From an uncultured Acidimicrobiales bacterium (lineage in GTDB: Bacteria; Actinomycetota; Acidimicrobiia; Acidimicrobiales; SZUA-35): 64,000 bases of DNA. How positions within the stretch are numbered: position 1 is the first letter of the stretch; the number at the start of each line of letters is the position of its first letter. The position numbers were made by a program, and so were the translations under genes. The notes beneath the pieces were generated by a model. It ran no database searches, was not told the origin of the DNA, and saw nothing but the letters and a program-made list of their open reading frames with translations. Shown here piece by piece: positions 51,541 through 60,075 of this stretch. The DNA is taken from the NCBI GenBank assembly GCA_938002965.1, contig CALKZY010000016.1:124001-188000 (forward strand), given 5' to 3'.

Positions 51541-52566
51541 TCACCGATCCTGATCCATAGTGTTCAGGATCTGATAGGCCTCGTTGCTCCGCGCCGCAGC
51601 CCTCACCTCTCGCGCCGTGGCGTCCACATAGCGTTGCGTCGTGGCCAGAGACTCGTGTCCGAGTAGCCGTTGCAGCTCGGTTCCGGATGCTCCGTTCCTA
51701 GCCAAGCTGGTGGCGAACGTATGCCGCAGAGCATGCACGAGTGCGCCGGCCGGAACCTTCGAACGAATCCCGGCTTGCCGGTAGAGCTGCTCGACCATGT
51801 ACTGGAGGCCGCCTCGTTTCATCGCCTCACCGCTGTTGGCCACGAACAATGCATCTCCGGCCTTAATCCGTCCGGGGAACCGTCGCAGCCGGCTCTCCAT
51901 ATAGGTAGTGATGATCTGTTCGACCTCAGGTTCGAGGGGCACTGTTCGTTCTTTGTTCCCCTTGCCGCGGACGCCGATGACTCGGTCGCCTTTGACCCCG
52001 TCGATGGATTGGATCTTCAGATCGAGTAGCTCCGACAGTCGCAGCCCACAGGTCACCAGCGTGACGATGACGGCGAAGTCGCGCTCTGGCCAAGGATCTC
52101 GGGCCCCCTGCCGACCCTGGGATGCCGCTTCCAGCAGACGTTGAACGGAATCATCGCCTGTGATGGCTTTGGGTCTGCTCTTAGGAACCCGGGGCTTGTC
52201 GATTGCTGCCATCGGGTTGCCTGAGACCACCTGCTCTGCCACGAGGAAGGTGAAGAACTGATTCCACGTCGACCAGGTACGCGAGACCGTTGAGGCTGAA
52301 AGACCTGAGACGGCGGCAAATGCTCTGCGTAGCGTAGGAATGTCAAGGCAGGAGATTCTGAGCTCGGGTTCGGCGGCACCCACGAGCTGCTGCAGCTCGA
52401 CGATAATCGAACTGAAGTCCCGTCGATAGGCGCTCAACGTGTGCTGGGAATGCTTCCGAGGCATGCGGGCTAAGAAGAACTCTTCGATGGCCGCTACGAG
52501 GAGCGGATCGCCTGACGTGGCCTCAAGGTGTGCTTCGTGGACGTTGGACGGTTGTTCGGAAGACAT
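51541..52566 (-). CDS. Tyrosine recombinase (XerC/XerD-type)
   Basis: A 341-residue site-specific recombinase. The N-terminal SAM-like core-binding domain (residues 20-125) is followed by the catalytic domain with R176 (TCGLRLSEL), K205 (GKGNKERTVP), H278 and R281 (HALRHTFAT), H304 (LLGHESLATT) and nucleophile Y313 (QRYVDA). All six residues are present, so it is probably active. Xer proteins resolve chromosome dimers at dif. Its N-terminus is about 20 residues longer than usual, and it is followed by no other recombinase, so it could also serve an integrated element. I saw no dif or attachment site nearby. GAGGAG lies ahead of the ATG. Confidence 0.9.
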   Translation of the reverse strand: MSSEQPSNVHEAHLEATSGDPLLVAAIEEFFLARMPRKHSQHTLSAYRRDFSSIIVELQQLVGAAEPELRISCLDIPTLRRAFAAVSGLSASTVSRTWSTWNQFFTFLVAEQVVSGNPMAAIDKPRVPKSRPKAITGDDSVQRLLEAASQGRQGARDPWPERDFAVIVTLVTCGLRLSELLDLKIQSIDGVKGDRVIGVRGKGNKERTVPLEPEVEQIITTYMESRLRRFPGRIKAGDALFVANSGEAMKRGGLQYMVEQLYRQAGIRSKVPAGALVHALRHTFATSLARNGASGTELQRLLGHESLATTQRYVDATAREVRAAARSNEAYQILNTMDQDR

Positions 52567-52787
52567 CTACGGTCGCTCCTCGGGACACCGAGTACACTAA
52601 GGCTAGTACTTGAACAATGTGCATCGGTGGCTATCGGGTTACCCTGAGGCGTGTCGCTTGAGCAGCGCGACCGTAGTGAGAGAGAGCACAGAACGGGGTT
52701 TGAGGCTGGGTAGCCTTCTCACCTGTTTGGGTTCCCGGCCAGGTGGCGGGCTCGGCAACACAGCGGCGGTCACGCGTGTAGGAGAGC

Positions 52788-53162
52788 ATGGACGACACGG
52801 AGACAGCAACAGTACGATTGCCCTTGGCCGTAGTCGGCGCTTTCGGTGTGGCCACGGCCGCCGCTATTGCGGCCGCTCCCGCACTGGGCGGCATCCTGGC
52901 TGCGGTTCACCTCGTTGGATTGGTGGGCTGGCCTCTGAGCGCCTCATTCGGTGCTGTCGTTCGCTCCCGGCTGAACAGAGCAGCTCTGTCGGTGGTCTTC
53001 TCCTTGGCTGTTAGCGCACTCTCGTTTCAGTCGCTTTACTGGTTCGGCTTTGCCGCACCTGTCGCCGTAGTGGCCTTAGCGACCATCTACGGTCTAGCCC
53101 TTGGCTGGTTGGTGCCCTCCGGCAACCGAACCTATGGCTGGCGGGCTGGAGGGGCCATATGA
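52788..53162 (+). CDS. Small multi-spanning membrane protein
   Basis: A 124-residue protein with three to four Ala/Gly/Val-rich helices (residues about 12-34, 37-50, 65-84, 87-108). No family recognized. It begins with a charged DDTETATVR stretch, and GAG sequences occur near the ATG. It ends in a 4-base overlap with the next, much larger membrane protein, so they are expected to form a complex. The 221 bases upstream hold no other gene. Confidence 0.6.
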   Translation: MDDTETATVRLPLAVVGAFGVATAAAIAAAPALGGILAAVHLVGLVGWPLSASFGAVVRSRLNRAALSVVFSLAVSALSFQSLYWFGFAAPVAVVALATIYGLALGWLVPSGNRTYGWRAGGAI

Positions 53163-54640
53163 CCGACGTGGTTGACGGCTACGACTTAGGCCGTACAGGG
53201 CCAGCTCGTGCTATGGAGGCCGAGCCAGTCCGAGAGTCCCGTGGTCTTCGACTGATCGTGACGTTTCTCCTAGCCGGAGTCTCCGCGATAACAGCCACGG
53301 TGGCAGCGCTGTCGTCCGACCGATCCATTGAGGACGAACGACTCGGGATCTTGGCCTCGTTGCCAACCGTTTACTGGATTGCGGTCGGCTTGGCCATCGT
53401 GGTCACGGCGTCGGTTCTATGGACTCGATCTAGTGGTGGCCGCTACATCCTTCTTGTGCTCGTACCACTCTGGATCGTGGTGTTGCATCTAGCACCGGCC
53501 TTTGCCGCCAGCGGGCTTTTGCCCGCCGGTTCCGTGGCCAGCCTGGATCGAACTACGGCGATGACCGACGACGGTTTGATAGCCGAGCAGATCGCCGACC
53601 CTTCGGGGTTCCACGGCATGCTCTCAACCATCACCAGCGGTCTCCCGCTTAGTGTGTTGGAGTGGGGCAGCCGGTTGTGGCCTGCGGTGATTGCCGGAGT
53701 TTCAGCTCTGCTCGTGTCTGCGTTGGCCAGCCGTTCCTACCCAAGAGCAGGAGCGGTTGGACCGCTGGCGGCACTGGTGTATGTCCTAATCGCCTGGTTC
53801 GAGGTCGGGTATCTTGGATCAAGTGCAGTCGGCCTGGTCATGGTGCTCGGTGTGCTCGTATTGATGGAGAGCGGACCACTTCAGAGCGATCAGGGCTCTG
53901 CATCGACTATTGCGGCGCTGTCGAGACAGGCCGAGTCTCCGGGAGATCGGCCCGAGTCGTACTCGGTTCCGGTCTTCGTCGCTGTCTTGCTCGTCGGGTT
54001 CGGCACCGTTGTGAACGATCCGGTTTTGCCTGCAGCCCTCTGCGGCGTCTTCTTGGTCTTGAGTCTCTACGGGCGGACGGTAGCTCTGCGACTGTGGGTC
54101 GTCTTGACAGCGGTCTATACGGTTTGGTCACTGCTAGCTGAACAGCCGTGGTGGAGTCGGGGTCTAAGTGAGATCACTGGTCATCCAGGTCGCCTCAACG
54201 ACGCATTGCTGGCTAACTCCTCCGGCGCGTTGCTCGGTCAGCGGGTTGCGGGGTGGAGCAGCCTGTTCGTGCTTCTGTTCGTGGCCTTGGCCGGGTTCTT
54301 GATGACCCGGAGTCGATTCTCCGCCCTGAGACCGACCGTGCCGCTGGTTCCATTGGCCGTTGTGTCCTCGCTTGCAGTTGTGGTCACCTCACCGGCTGAC
54401 GAAGCGGCGGCACACGTAGTAGCCGTTACTGCGGTATTTGCTTCGATCTTGGGCGGCCGATTGCTTGCAGCAGCCAGGCGGGAAGCAGCCACCTTGCTTA
54501 TCCCCGTCCTCATCGCTATTTCGCTTCCTATCTTTTTGTTGATCCGGTTCGGACAGATGCCTGAGAGCTCCGATCTGACGCCGACCGCGGTCGGCGGAGA
54601 GCTAGCAATCTTGATGTCCGAGACTGGGAGTGGGGGATAG
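53159..54640 (+). CDS. Large polytopic membrane protein of unknown function
   Basis: A 493-residue protein with about 10-12 hydrophobic segments. A 30-residue N-terminal cytoplasmic region leads into a TM at about 33-52. The big extracytoplasmic loop (about 118-160) has ASLDRTTAMTDDGLIAEQIA. The general build resembles glycosyltransferase-family C or polysaccharide-type membrane proteins, but I see no catalytic DXD or similar motif. It is the second gene of a three-gene operon (4-base overlap upstream; 2-base gap to the next gene). Confidence 0.55.
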   Translation: MTDVVDGYDLGRTGPARAMEAEPVRESRGLRLIVTFLLAGVSAITATVAALSSDRSIEDERLGILASLPTVYWIAVGLAIVVTASVLWTRSSGGRYILLVLVPLWIVVLHLAPAFAASGLLPAGSVASLDRTTAMTDDGLIAEQIADPSGFHGMLSTITSGLPLSVLEWGSRLWPAVIAGVSALLVSALASRSYPRAGAVGPLAALVYVLIAWFEVGYLGSSAVGLVMVLGVLVLMESGPLQSDQGSASTIAALSRQAESPGDRPESYSVPVFVAVLLVGFGTVVNDPVLPAALCGVFLVLSLYGRTVALRLWVVLTAVYTVWSLLAEQPWWSRGLSEITGHPGRLNDALLANSSGALLGQRVAGWSSLFVLLFVALAGFLMTRSRFSALRPTVPLVPLAVVSSLAVVVTSPADEAAAHVVAVTAVFASILGGRLLAAARREAATLLIPVLIAISLPIFLLIRFGQMPESSDLTPTAVGGELAILMSETGSGG

Positions 54641-54642
54641 CA

Positions 54643-55086
54643 ATGCGAGGTGTCCTACTTCAAATTGTCGGGGTCGCCCTGATGCTGCTGCCCCTGGCCG
54701 CCATCCAGTGGAACTTGACGGGAGACCGAGCAACGCGACGCTCATCTGGGGCCGAGCAGTCCGGCCAACGTTGGCGCCTCGAGCTGTACTCCAACCATGC
54801 TGACATTGAGCAGGCGATGAACGGCGTCGCTGACATCCCGTTTGCATTCAAACGAGTTCGTTCAGCTCGCGGAGAGCTGGCGAGCCAGCATCCCGAGCGG
54901 GCTTGGTCGCTTCCTCGAATCGAGCTGGAAGTCGATGTCGAAGATCCGTTCTCAGCCGAAGCGTTGGTCGGGCTGTTCGGCCCGGAACACTCCGTCAGGT
55001 TCGTTTCCGGCAATGAGGCCGTGGTCGATCCGCGGCACGCTGGCAGGATTCGCATCAAGGCAATACAACATCGATCAGGGCGCTAG
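54643..55086 (+). CDS. Small membrane-anchored protein of unknown function
   Basis: A 147-residue protein with one N-terminal membrane helix (MRGVLLQIVGVALMLLPLAA) and a soluble domain of about 115 residues, with two beta-alpha pieces (WRLELYSNHADIEQAMNGV and LEVDVEDPFSAEALVGLFG). I recognize no family. It is the last gene of the membrane operon starting at 52788, and probably sits on the outer face with the polytopic protein. Confidence 0.55.
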   Translation: MRGVLLQIVGVALMLLPLAAIQWNLTGDRATRRSSGAEQSGQRWRLELYSNHADIEQAMNGVADIPFAFKRVRSARGELASQHPERAWSLPRIELEVDVEDPFSAEALVGLFGPEHSVRFVSGNEAVVDPRHAGRIRIKAIQHRSGR

Positions 55087-55166
55087 TTCAACGGCCATTG
55101 CCTGGCTGAGACTAGCGACGAGACGGTCGTCACCCCTAACAGCAGCCATGATCTGACTCGACCAGC

Positions 55167-55940
55167 TTGACCACCGATACTCTTGACTTGGTGACGAATA
55201 TCTCGACATCGCCGGTAGCGGCGACGCCCGGATTGGCCGCCGTTCAGCCCATGGTCGGCATCGATATTGATCTTGCTGTCTTCGCTACTGAGGGTTGCAT
55301 TCAGGCTGCTGAACGCTTCGATGACTGCGGCTACCTCCCACTTCCGGGTCTGCTGACTACTTCAGGACTGCAGCGTCTTCGAGCTGATGTGGCGGGGCTG
55401 GCTCCGCTGACGCAGCGGCGCGACTTCGTCATGGAATGCATGGGGGGCACGCCCCGCAACATGACAACGCTCGGTGGTGAAGTGATCACCCAACGGGCTC
55501 CCGGAGTCTCCAATCTGTACCAGAGTACGGAGTTGATGGGTGCACTGGGAACCTTGTTGGGCAAGCAGATTGTGGTGGCGGACGATCCTGTTGAACGTCA
55601 CGTTCTGAACATTCTCCACAAGGCAGGGGACACTCATGGCTACCACGTCGATGACTACCCGATTGCGCTAGTAATGTTCATCGATAGCCCGACATGCCCC
55701 GAAGGCTGTGGCCGGCTGGAATTCTGCCCTGCGACCGACGACGGTAGAGGCCCCGAGGGGCACCCTCCGTACACGCGATCTCACGAGGCTGGAGACGCTT
55801 ACGTTCTGCGGTCTGACCGCCTGAATCACCGAGTTCAACCAATCCATGACGGGTGCCTGCGAACGGTTCTCAACTTCGCTTACGGCTTCGCTGGAGAAGA
55901 GATCGACCGGACACCGTCGGCCTCTATCTTGTACAGCTGA
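55167..55940 (+). CDS. Fe(II)/2-oxoglutarate oxygenase-like protein (ArpA-type)
   Basis: A 257-residue protein. The HxD...H facial triad appears as HGYHVDDYPIALVMFIDSP and DRLNHRVQPIH, with the 2OG-binding Arg in GCLRTVLNFAY. This arrangement is like that of ArpA-type putative hydroxylases. Reaction: oxidative decarboxylation of 2-oxoglutarate coupled to hydroxylation of an unknown substrate. Start is uncertain: TTG 55167 or GTG 55191, neither with a clear ribosome site. The membrane operon lies upstream, with an 80-base gap. Confidence 0.72.
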   Translation: MTTDTLDLVTNISTSPVAATPGLAAVQPMVGIDIDLAVFATEGCIQAAERFDDCGYLPLPGLLTTSGLQRLRADVAGLAPLTQRRDFVMECMGGTPRNMTTLGGEVITQRAPGVSNLYQSTELMGALGTLLGKQIVVADDPVERHVLNILHKAGDTHGYHVDDYPIALVMFIDSPTCPEGCGRLEFCPATDDGRGPEGHPPYTRSHEAGDAYVLRSDRLNHRVQPIHDGCLRTVLNFAYGFAGEEIDRTPSASILYS

Positions 55941-56032
55941 CAGCTGCACGCAGCTGCTCGCGCTTTCTTGGATGAAGGCGAAGGTAGGCGTTTTACCTTG
56001 CTGACTGGCGCGCTCGTCCGATTGGCAATATT

Positions 56033-57337
56033 GTGCCACGTATCAAGACAAGAACGACCTACGTACTCGACACTTCGGTGCTGCTAAGCGCCCCGGCTGC
56101 GCTTGACGCCTTCGGCAACAATGACGTTGTCCTACCGATCATCGTTCTGACGGAGTTGGAGGCTAAACGCCACCATCCGGAACTTGGTTGGGCGGCTCGG
56201 TCAGTCCTTCGCCGTCTCGAAAGAGTCCGGGAATCGAGCGAGGGCCTGCTGTCCGAGCCACAGCCGCTCAACGACTCCGGCGGCACCGTTCGAGTCGAAC
56301 TAAATCATCGTTCGACCGACCTGGTGCCGGAGTCGATGCGTGATACTTCAGGCAACGACCACCGTATTCTGTTGGTGGCCCTCAACCTCCAAGCGGAAGG
56401 CCAAGCGGTCGTTCTCGTATCCCAGGATTTACCGCTTCGCCTTCGAGCTGCCGTCGTAGGTGTCGAGAGCGTCGAGTATCGCCATCAGAGCTCTGCTGAT
56501 CTCGAGTGGCGCGGCATGGTGACATTGAACGTGCCCGGGCAGGAAATCGACCTGCTGTACGAGACCGGAGTGCTCGATAGCGAACAGGTCGCTGACCTGC
56601 CCGTGAATACAACCTTGATTCTTGAAAGCCAACAGCAATCGGCGTTGGCCATCGTCGGCCCCGGCCACAAGATCGGACTGGTCGGCGACCGTCCTATGTT
56701 CGGCGTTCGGGGCAGAAACGCCGAGCAACGGCTTGCCTTGGGCTTGCTGAGCGATGAGAGCATTGGAATCATCAGCATCGGGGGCCCAGCCGGTACCGGA
56801 AAGTCGGTTCTAGCCCTGGCCGCCGGGCTCGAGTCCGTTCTGGAGCGCCGGACGCACCGTAAGATCATGATTTTCCGACCGCTCTACGCAGTCGGAGGCC
56901 AGGATCTTGGTTTTCTTCCCGGCACCGAGGACGAGAAAATGCGGCCGTGGACCGACGCCGTCGGCGACGCTCTCGAGGCGATCGCCAATCGTGAGGCCAT
57001 CGAGGAGATCGAACGTCAGGAACTGATCGAGGTTCTCCCGCTCACCTACATCCGTGGGCGTACGCTGACCGACGTATTCGTGATTATCGATGAGGCTCAG
57101 AACCTCGAACGCAGTGTCCTGCTGACAGCCCTAAGTCGGCTCGGGCCGGGCAGCCGAGTGATCCTGACCCACGACGTCGCCCAGAGAGACAACCTCCGCG
57201 TTGGACGCCATGATGGGATCGCCTCAGTAGTTGCTTCGTTGCGTGGGCACGAACTCTTCGCCCACATCACCCTGACTCGCAGCGAGCGCAGTGCTATCGC
57301 GGCCCTGGTGAGCGATGCACTGGATGAGGAAACCTGA
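56033..57337 (+). CDS. PIN-PhoH protein (PhoH2)
   Basis: A 434-residue protein with an N-terminal PIN ribonuclease domain (YVLDTSVLLSAP, LTELEAKRHHPELG, LLVALN) and a C-terminal PhoH ATPase (GPAGTGKS with K257; VIIDEAQN with D353/E354). PhoH2 proteins unwind and cut RNA. GTG 56033 starts the frame. Several have been described as toxin-antitoxin partners, with a short antitoxin gene upstream; I see no clear such gene in the 92 bases ahead. It is convergent with the AAA ATPase gene. In actinobacteria the domain order and length are as here. Confidence 0.93.
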   Translation: MPRIKTRTTYVLDTSVLLSAPAALDAFGNNDVVLPIIVLTELEAKRHHPELGWAARSVLRRLERVRESSEGLLSEPQPLNDSGGTVRVELNHRSTDLVPESMRDTSGNDHRILLVALNLQAEGQAVVLVSQDLPLRLRAAVVGVESVEYRHQSSADLEWRGMVTLNVPGQEIDLLYETGVLDSEQVADLPVNTTLILESQQQSALAIVGPGHKIGLVGDRPMFGVRGRNAEQRLALGLLSDESIGIISIGGPAGTGKSVLALAAGLESVLERRTHRKIMIFRPLYAVGGQDLGFLPGTEDEKMRPWTDAVGDALEAIANREAIEEIERQELIEVLPLTYIRGRTLTDVFVIIDEAQNLERSVLLTALSRLGPGSRVILTHDVAQRDNLRVGRHDGIASVVASLRGHELFAHITLTRSERSAIAALVSDALDEET

Positions 57338-57372
57338 GCCCTGGCGGGTTCGATGGTTCAGCTTGGGCAGGA

Positions 57373-58839
57373 TTACCTGATTGCGGTGCCAGGCTGAGTG
57401 GGCATCTCGGGTTGCGGATTAGCCGGCGCTGGGCTGTCGGAGTGGTCAGCGGCCGTGCCAACCCGGCGTCGGTCATCGGGGGCGGAACTCGATCGACTGA
57501 CGGCATTGGCGGGCGGACCCTGCTCTGAGTTAACGAAACACAGAGCACCGACTCGGCGGATAAGTGGCCGATCAAGAACCCGGGGCAGGCCGTCATAGTC
57601 GCAGATGCTTCCGGCCAGCTCGCAGAAGTCTATGGCGACATAGGGCCGTAGCTCCCCAAGATTGTGCTTGGTCAACTCGCTTAGGAATGACGCGCTTTCG
57701 GCGTCAACCTGAAGGTCGTGCTCCTCGGCGGCCCGAACCAAGATCCAGTTGAATGCTGTCTCAGAACAGGGCCCGACAAACACCTTGTTTCGGAGACGGC
57801 GTAGAAACGCATCGTCCCCAAGTGACCTGGGTTCGAGGTTGGTGGAGACCACCAGCTTGAGCTCGAATGGTACTGTCACCTTGATACCGGACTTGGGGCG
57901 CAGGAAGTCGTAGCCACGAGAGAGCGGCAGGATCCACCGGTTGAGAATCTCGTCCGGCTTCGGCGCCTGGCGGCCGAAGTCGTCGATGACGAGAATGCCG
58001 TTGTTGGCGAGCATCTGAATCGGCGCCGAGCTTAGCCCTGAGTGCTCGTTGTATTGAAGGTCCATCATCGGCAGCGTCAGCTCACCGCCTACGACGACGA
58101 GGGGGCGCTCACAGACAACCCATCGTGGATCGATGCCGTGGTCGCCTTTGGCCTGAGTATGAACAGCAGGGTCGTAAACGGCGATGAGGTCACCGTCTAC
58201 TGAGACGAATCGCGGAATGAGTACGTAGTCCTGGTGAAAGCGTCCCATCCGCTCGGCCAGGCTTGTCTTACCGGTTCCGGGTGGACCGTAGAAGAAAATT
58301 GGGCCGCCACTTACGAAGGCTGGCCCGATTTGATCGAGAACCGAGTCCTCGATGACGAGGTCGGAAAAGGCTTGCTTAACCATCGCCCTGTCAACGTCCA
58401 AGTCGGGTCGTTGCTCCTCAACGATTGTTCGGTAGACATCGAGTGGCACCGGCATCGCGGCAACGTGGCGTCCGACCTTCATGAGCTCGGATGTGACTGA
58501 GCGGCCTTGCTCGGTCAGCGTTATTCGGTAATCACGGCCGTCCATGCCTTGGAATTCGAGGAGAGCCTTCTCCCGAAGCGTGGTGGCGATCTGTTGCGAG
58601 ACGTTCGGCGAGATGCACAGTGCTCGGGCCACCTCGGCAATCGTGCTCGAGCGGTCCGTCAGGACACGGCGGGCGTAGAGTTCCTCGGCCAAAACGACGG
58701 ACACTCCCAATTGGGTGACGTCGGTGGGTGGACTGAGCTTGGCCAGAGTTTCGGGGCGTAGCGCCATGATCGTCCTATCGGCCGGTTCCAACCTTCGTTT
58801 GAACAGATAGGGACTCAGAGTGCTGGCAATTTTCGCCAC
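57373..58839 (-). CDS. Winged-helix AAA+ ATPase
   Basis: A 488-residue protein. The first 120 residues contain a winged-helix region (AEVARALCISPNVSQQIATT, DYRITLTEQGRSVT). The AAA+ core has Walker A GPPGTGKT (185-192), Walker B ILVIDDFG (282-289), sensor 1 LKLVVSTNLEP and an arginine finger region FLRRLRNKVFV. The tail after residue 435 is Ser/Pro/Ala-rich. AAA+ proteins of this type (some near MoxR and TniB) act as molecular switches; the partner is not in the window. It is convergent with PhoH2. Start GTG 58839; an ATG at 58767 is a good alternative. Confidence 0.75.
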   Translation of the reverse strand: MAKIASTLSPYLFKRRLEPADRTIMALRPETLAKLSPPTDVTQLGVSVVLAEELYARRVLTDRSSTIAEVARALCISPNVSQQIATTLREKALLEFQGMDGRDYRITLTEQGRSVTSELMKVGRHVAAMPVPLDVYRTIVEEQRPDLDVDRAMVKQAFSDLVIEDSVLDQIGPAFVSGGPIFFYGPPGTGKTSLAERMGRFHQDYVLIPRFVSVDGDLIAVYDPAVHTQAKGDHGIDPRWVVCERPLVVVGGELTLPMMDLQYNEHSGLSSAPIQMLANNGILVIDDFGRQAPKPDEILNRWILPLSRGYDFLRPKSGIKVTVPFELKLVVSTNLEPRSLGDDAFLRRLRNKVFVGPCSETAFNWILVRAAEEHDLQVDAESASFLSELTKHNLGELRPYVAIDFCELAGSICDYDGLPRVLDRPLIRRVGALCFVNSEQGPPANAVSRSSSAPDDRRRVGTAADHSDSPAPANPQPEMPTQPGTAIR

Positions 58840-58893
58840 AACCCGTCCTGGTCTGTTATGACAAGGCTTTCCACCGACCGAGGGTCGTGGCGG

Positions 58894-60075
58894 CTAGACC
58901 GTCGTTTCGCTCATCTTGGCTCGCGCTGCCCTGAGGCGATGCCGGAGAACTGCTTCCAGCACGGGGTCGATGGCATCTGCTCGTCGGTGCGACTCAGCCA
59001 GTTGGGCCAGCGAGGCGTGAATCGAGTCAAAGTCCTTGCGACGGTGACGGTTCAGATTCCGCCGCGTGGCCAGGACCCTAGGCCAGGTAGCGAAACTGCT
59101 GACCTCCTGGTCAGACATGCCGTAGCGCTGCGCCAGAACCGGAATCAGACGTACGAATGCGGACTCGTCTCGTCGTCTGAGTGCTACCACGGCCACCGCC
59201 GCGGCGACGAACAACCCGACGAACGCCAGCATTGCAACGGCCAGGACCGTGGTGCTGCCGCTGTCCTGCGTGTACGCCAGCGTGCTGTTCCATGCGGCAT
59301 GAGAAGCTACGGCTAATCCGTACCCCCAGGCGGCATTGATAGCCAGAGGTTGTCCCTTCGAAGTAGCGAGGCCCAAGGCCAGTCCGATCCAGGCGGTGAA
59401 CAGCGGATGGGCGAACGGGGTAAGAAGACCACGGACGACGAAGATCTCCAGCAGGAAACCGCCGTCGGCCGCCGATGAGAAGTACAAGACGTTCTCGGCA
59501 GCAGCGAATCCAACTGCGATCCACCCGGCGTACACGATTCCATCCATGACCCCGTCAAGCTCACGCCGCCTGATGGCCCAAAAAAGCCCAAGCCCCTTGA
59601 GCGCTTCTTCAACGATGGGAGCAGAAGCGATCGCCGCCCAGGCATCGCTCGTCAACAGCGCCACAACAGTATTAACCACGCCGGAGCCGAAGCCAGCGAC
59701 CACAGCGCCCCATAGCAGTGCGTGAACTCGGGAGCGGATCGGTTCAGGTTCGACACGATCGAGCCAGGCCAAGACTGGCAAGACTATAGCCATGGGGACT
59801 ATTCCAAGGAGCAGGCCGGATGCCGTAGCCACCGGCGACACAACCAGCAACGCCAGAATCGCCAGCGAGGTGGCGACCAAGCTGAGCGCTACCGGCCAAC
59901 TGAACACGGCCGGTAGTCGTGGCGGTGCGTCCCCGGCCCGACCAATGTGGCTACTCCATGCGGTGCCGTCGAACCAGCGCCACTGGCCTGCCTGCCAGGG
60001 GTCGGCAAACCAGCCGCGCTCCTCCGGGAACGCCTCTTCCGGGTTCAGATCACCGACTGATTCAGGAGCCTGCAC
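58894..60075 (-). CDS. DUF2510-PrsW family intramembrane protease
   Basis: A 393-residue membrane protein. The N-terminal DUF2510 module (GWFADPWQAGQWRWFDGTAW, about 20-40) is followed by nine or so membrane helices with the PrsW motifs PIVEEALKGLGL, GFAAAENVLYF, TPFAHPLFTAWIGL and VASHAAWNSTLA. PrsW proteases cleave anti-sigma factors in some bacteria. The GTG at 60075 is chosen since upstream in-frame codons lie within the acyl-CoA dehydrogenase gene; the two overlap by 14 bases. The C-terminal 90 residues are charged. Confidence 0.88.
   Translation of the reverse strand: MQAPESVGDLNPEEAFPEERGWFADPWQAGQWRWFDGTAWSSHIGRAGDAPPRLPAVFSWPVALSLVATSLAILALLVVSPVATASGLLLGIVPMAIVLPVLAWLDRVEPEPIRSRVHALLWGAVVAGFGSGVVNTVVALLTSDAWAAIASAPIVEEALKGLGLFWAIRRRELDGVMDGIVYAGWIAVGFAAAENVLYFSSAADGGFLLEIFVVRGLLTPFAHPLFTAWIGLALGLATSKGQPLAINAAWGYGLAVASHAAWNSTLAYTQDSGSTTVLAVAMLAFVGLFVAAAVAVVALRRRDESAFVRLIPVLAQRYGMSDQEVSSFATWPRVLATRRNLNRHRRKDFDSIHASLAQLAESHRRADAIDPVLEAVLRHRLRAARAKMSETTV

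Noticed and set aside
52567..52787. Considered as a riboswitch or structured RNA ahead of the membrane operon
   Set aside because: GC-rich with short pairings, but I could not match any known class (c-di-GMP, c-di-AMP, cobalamin, SAM).
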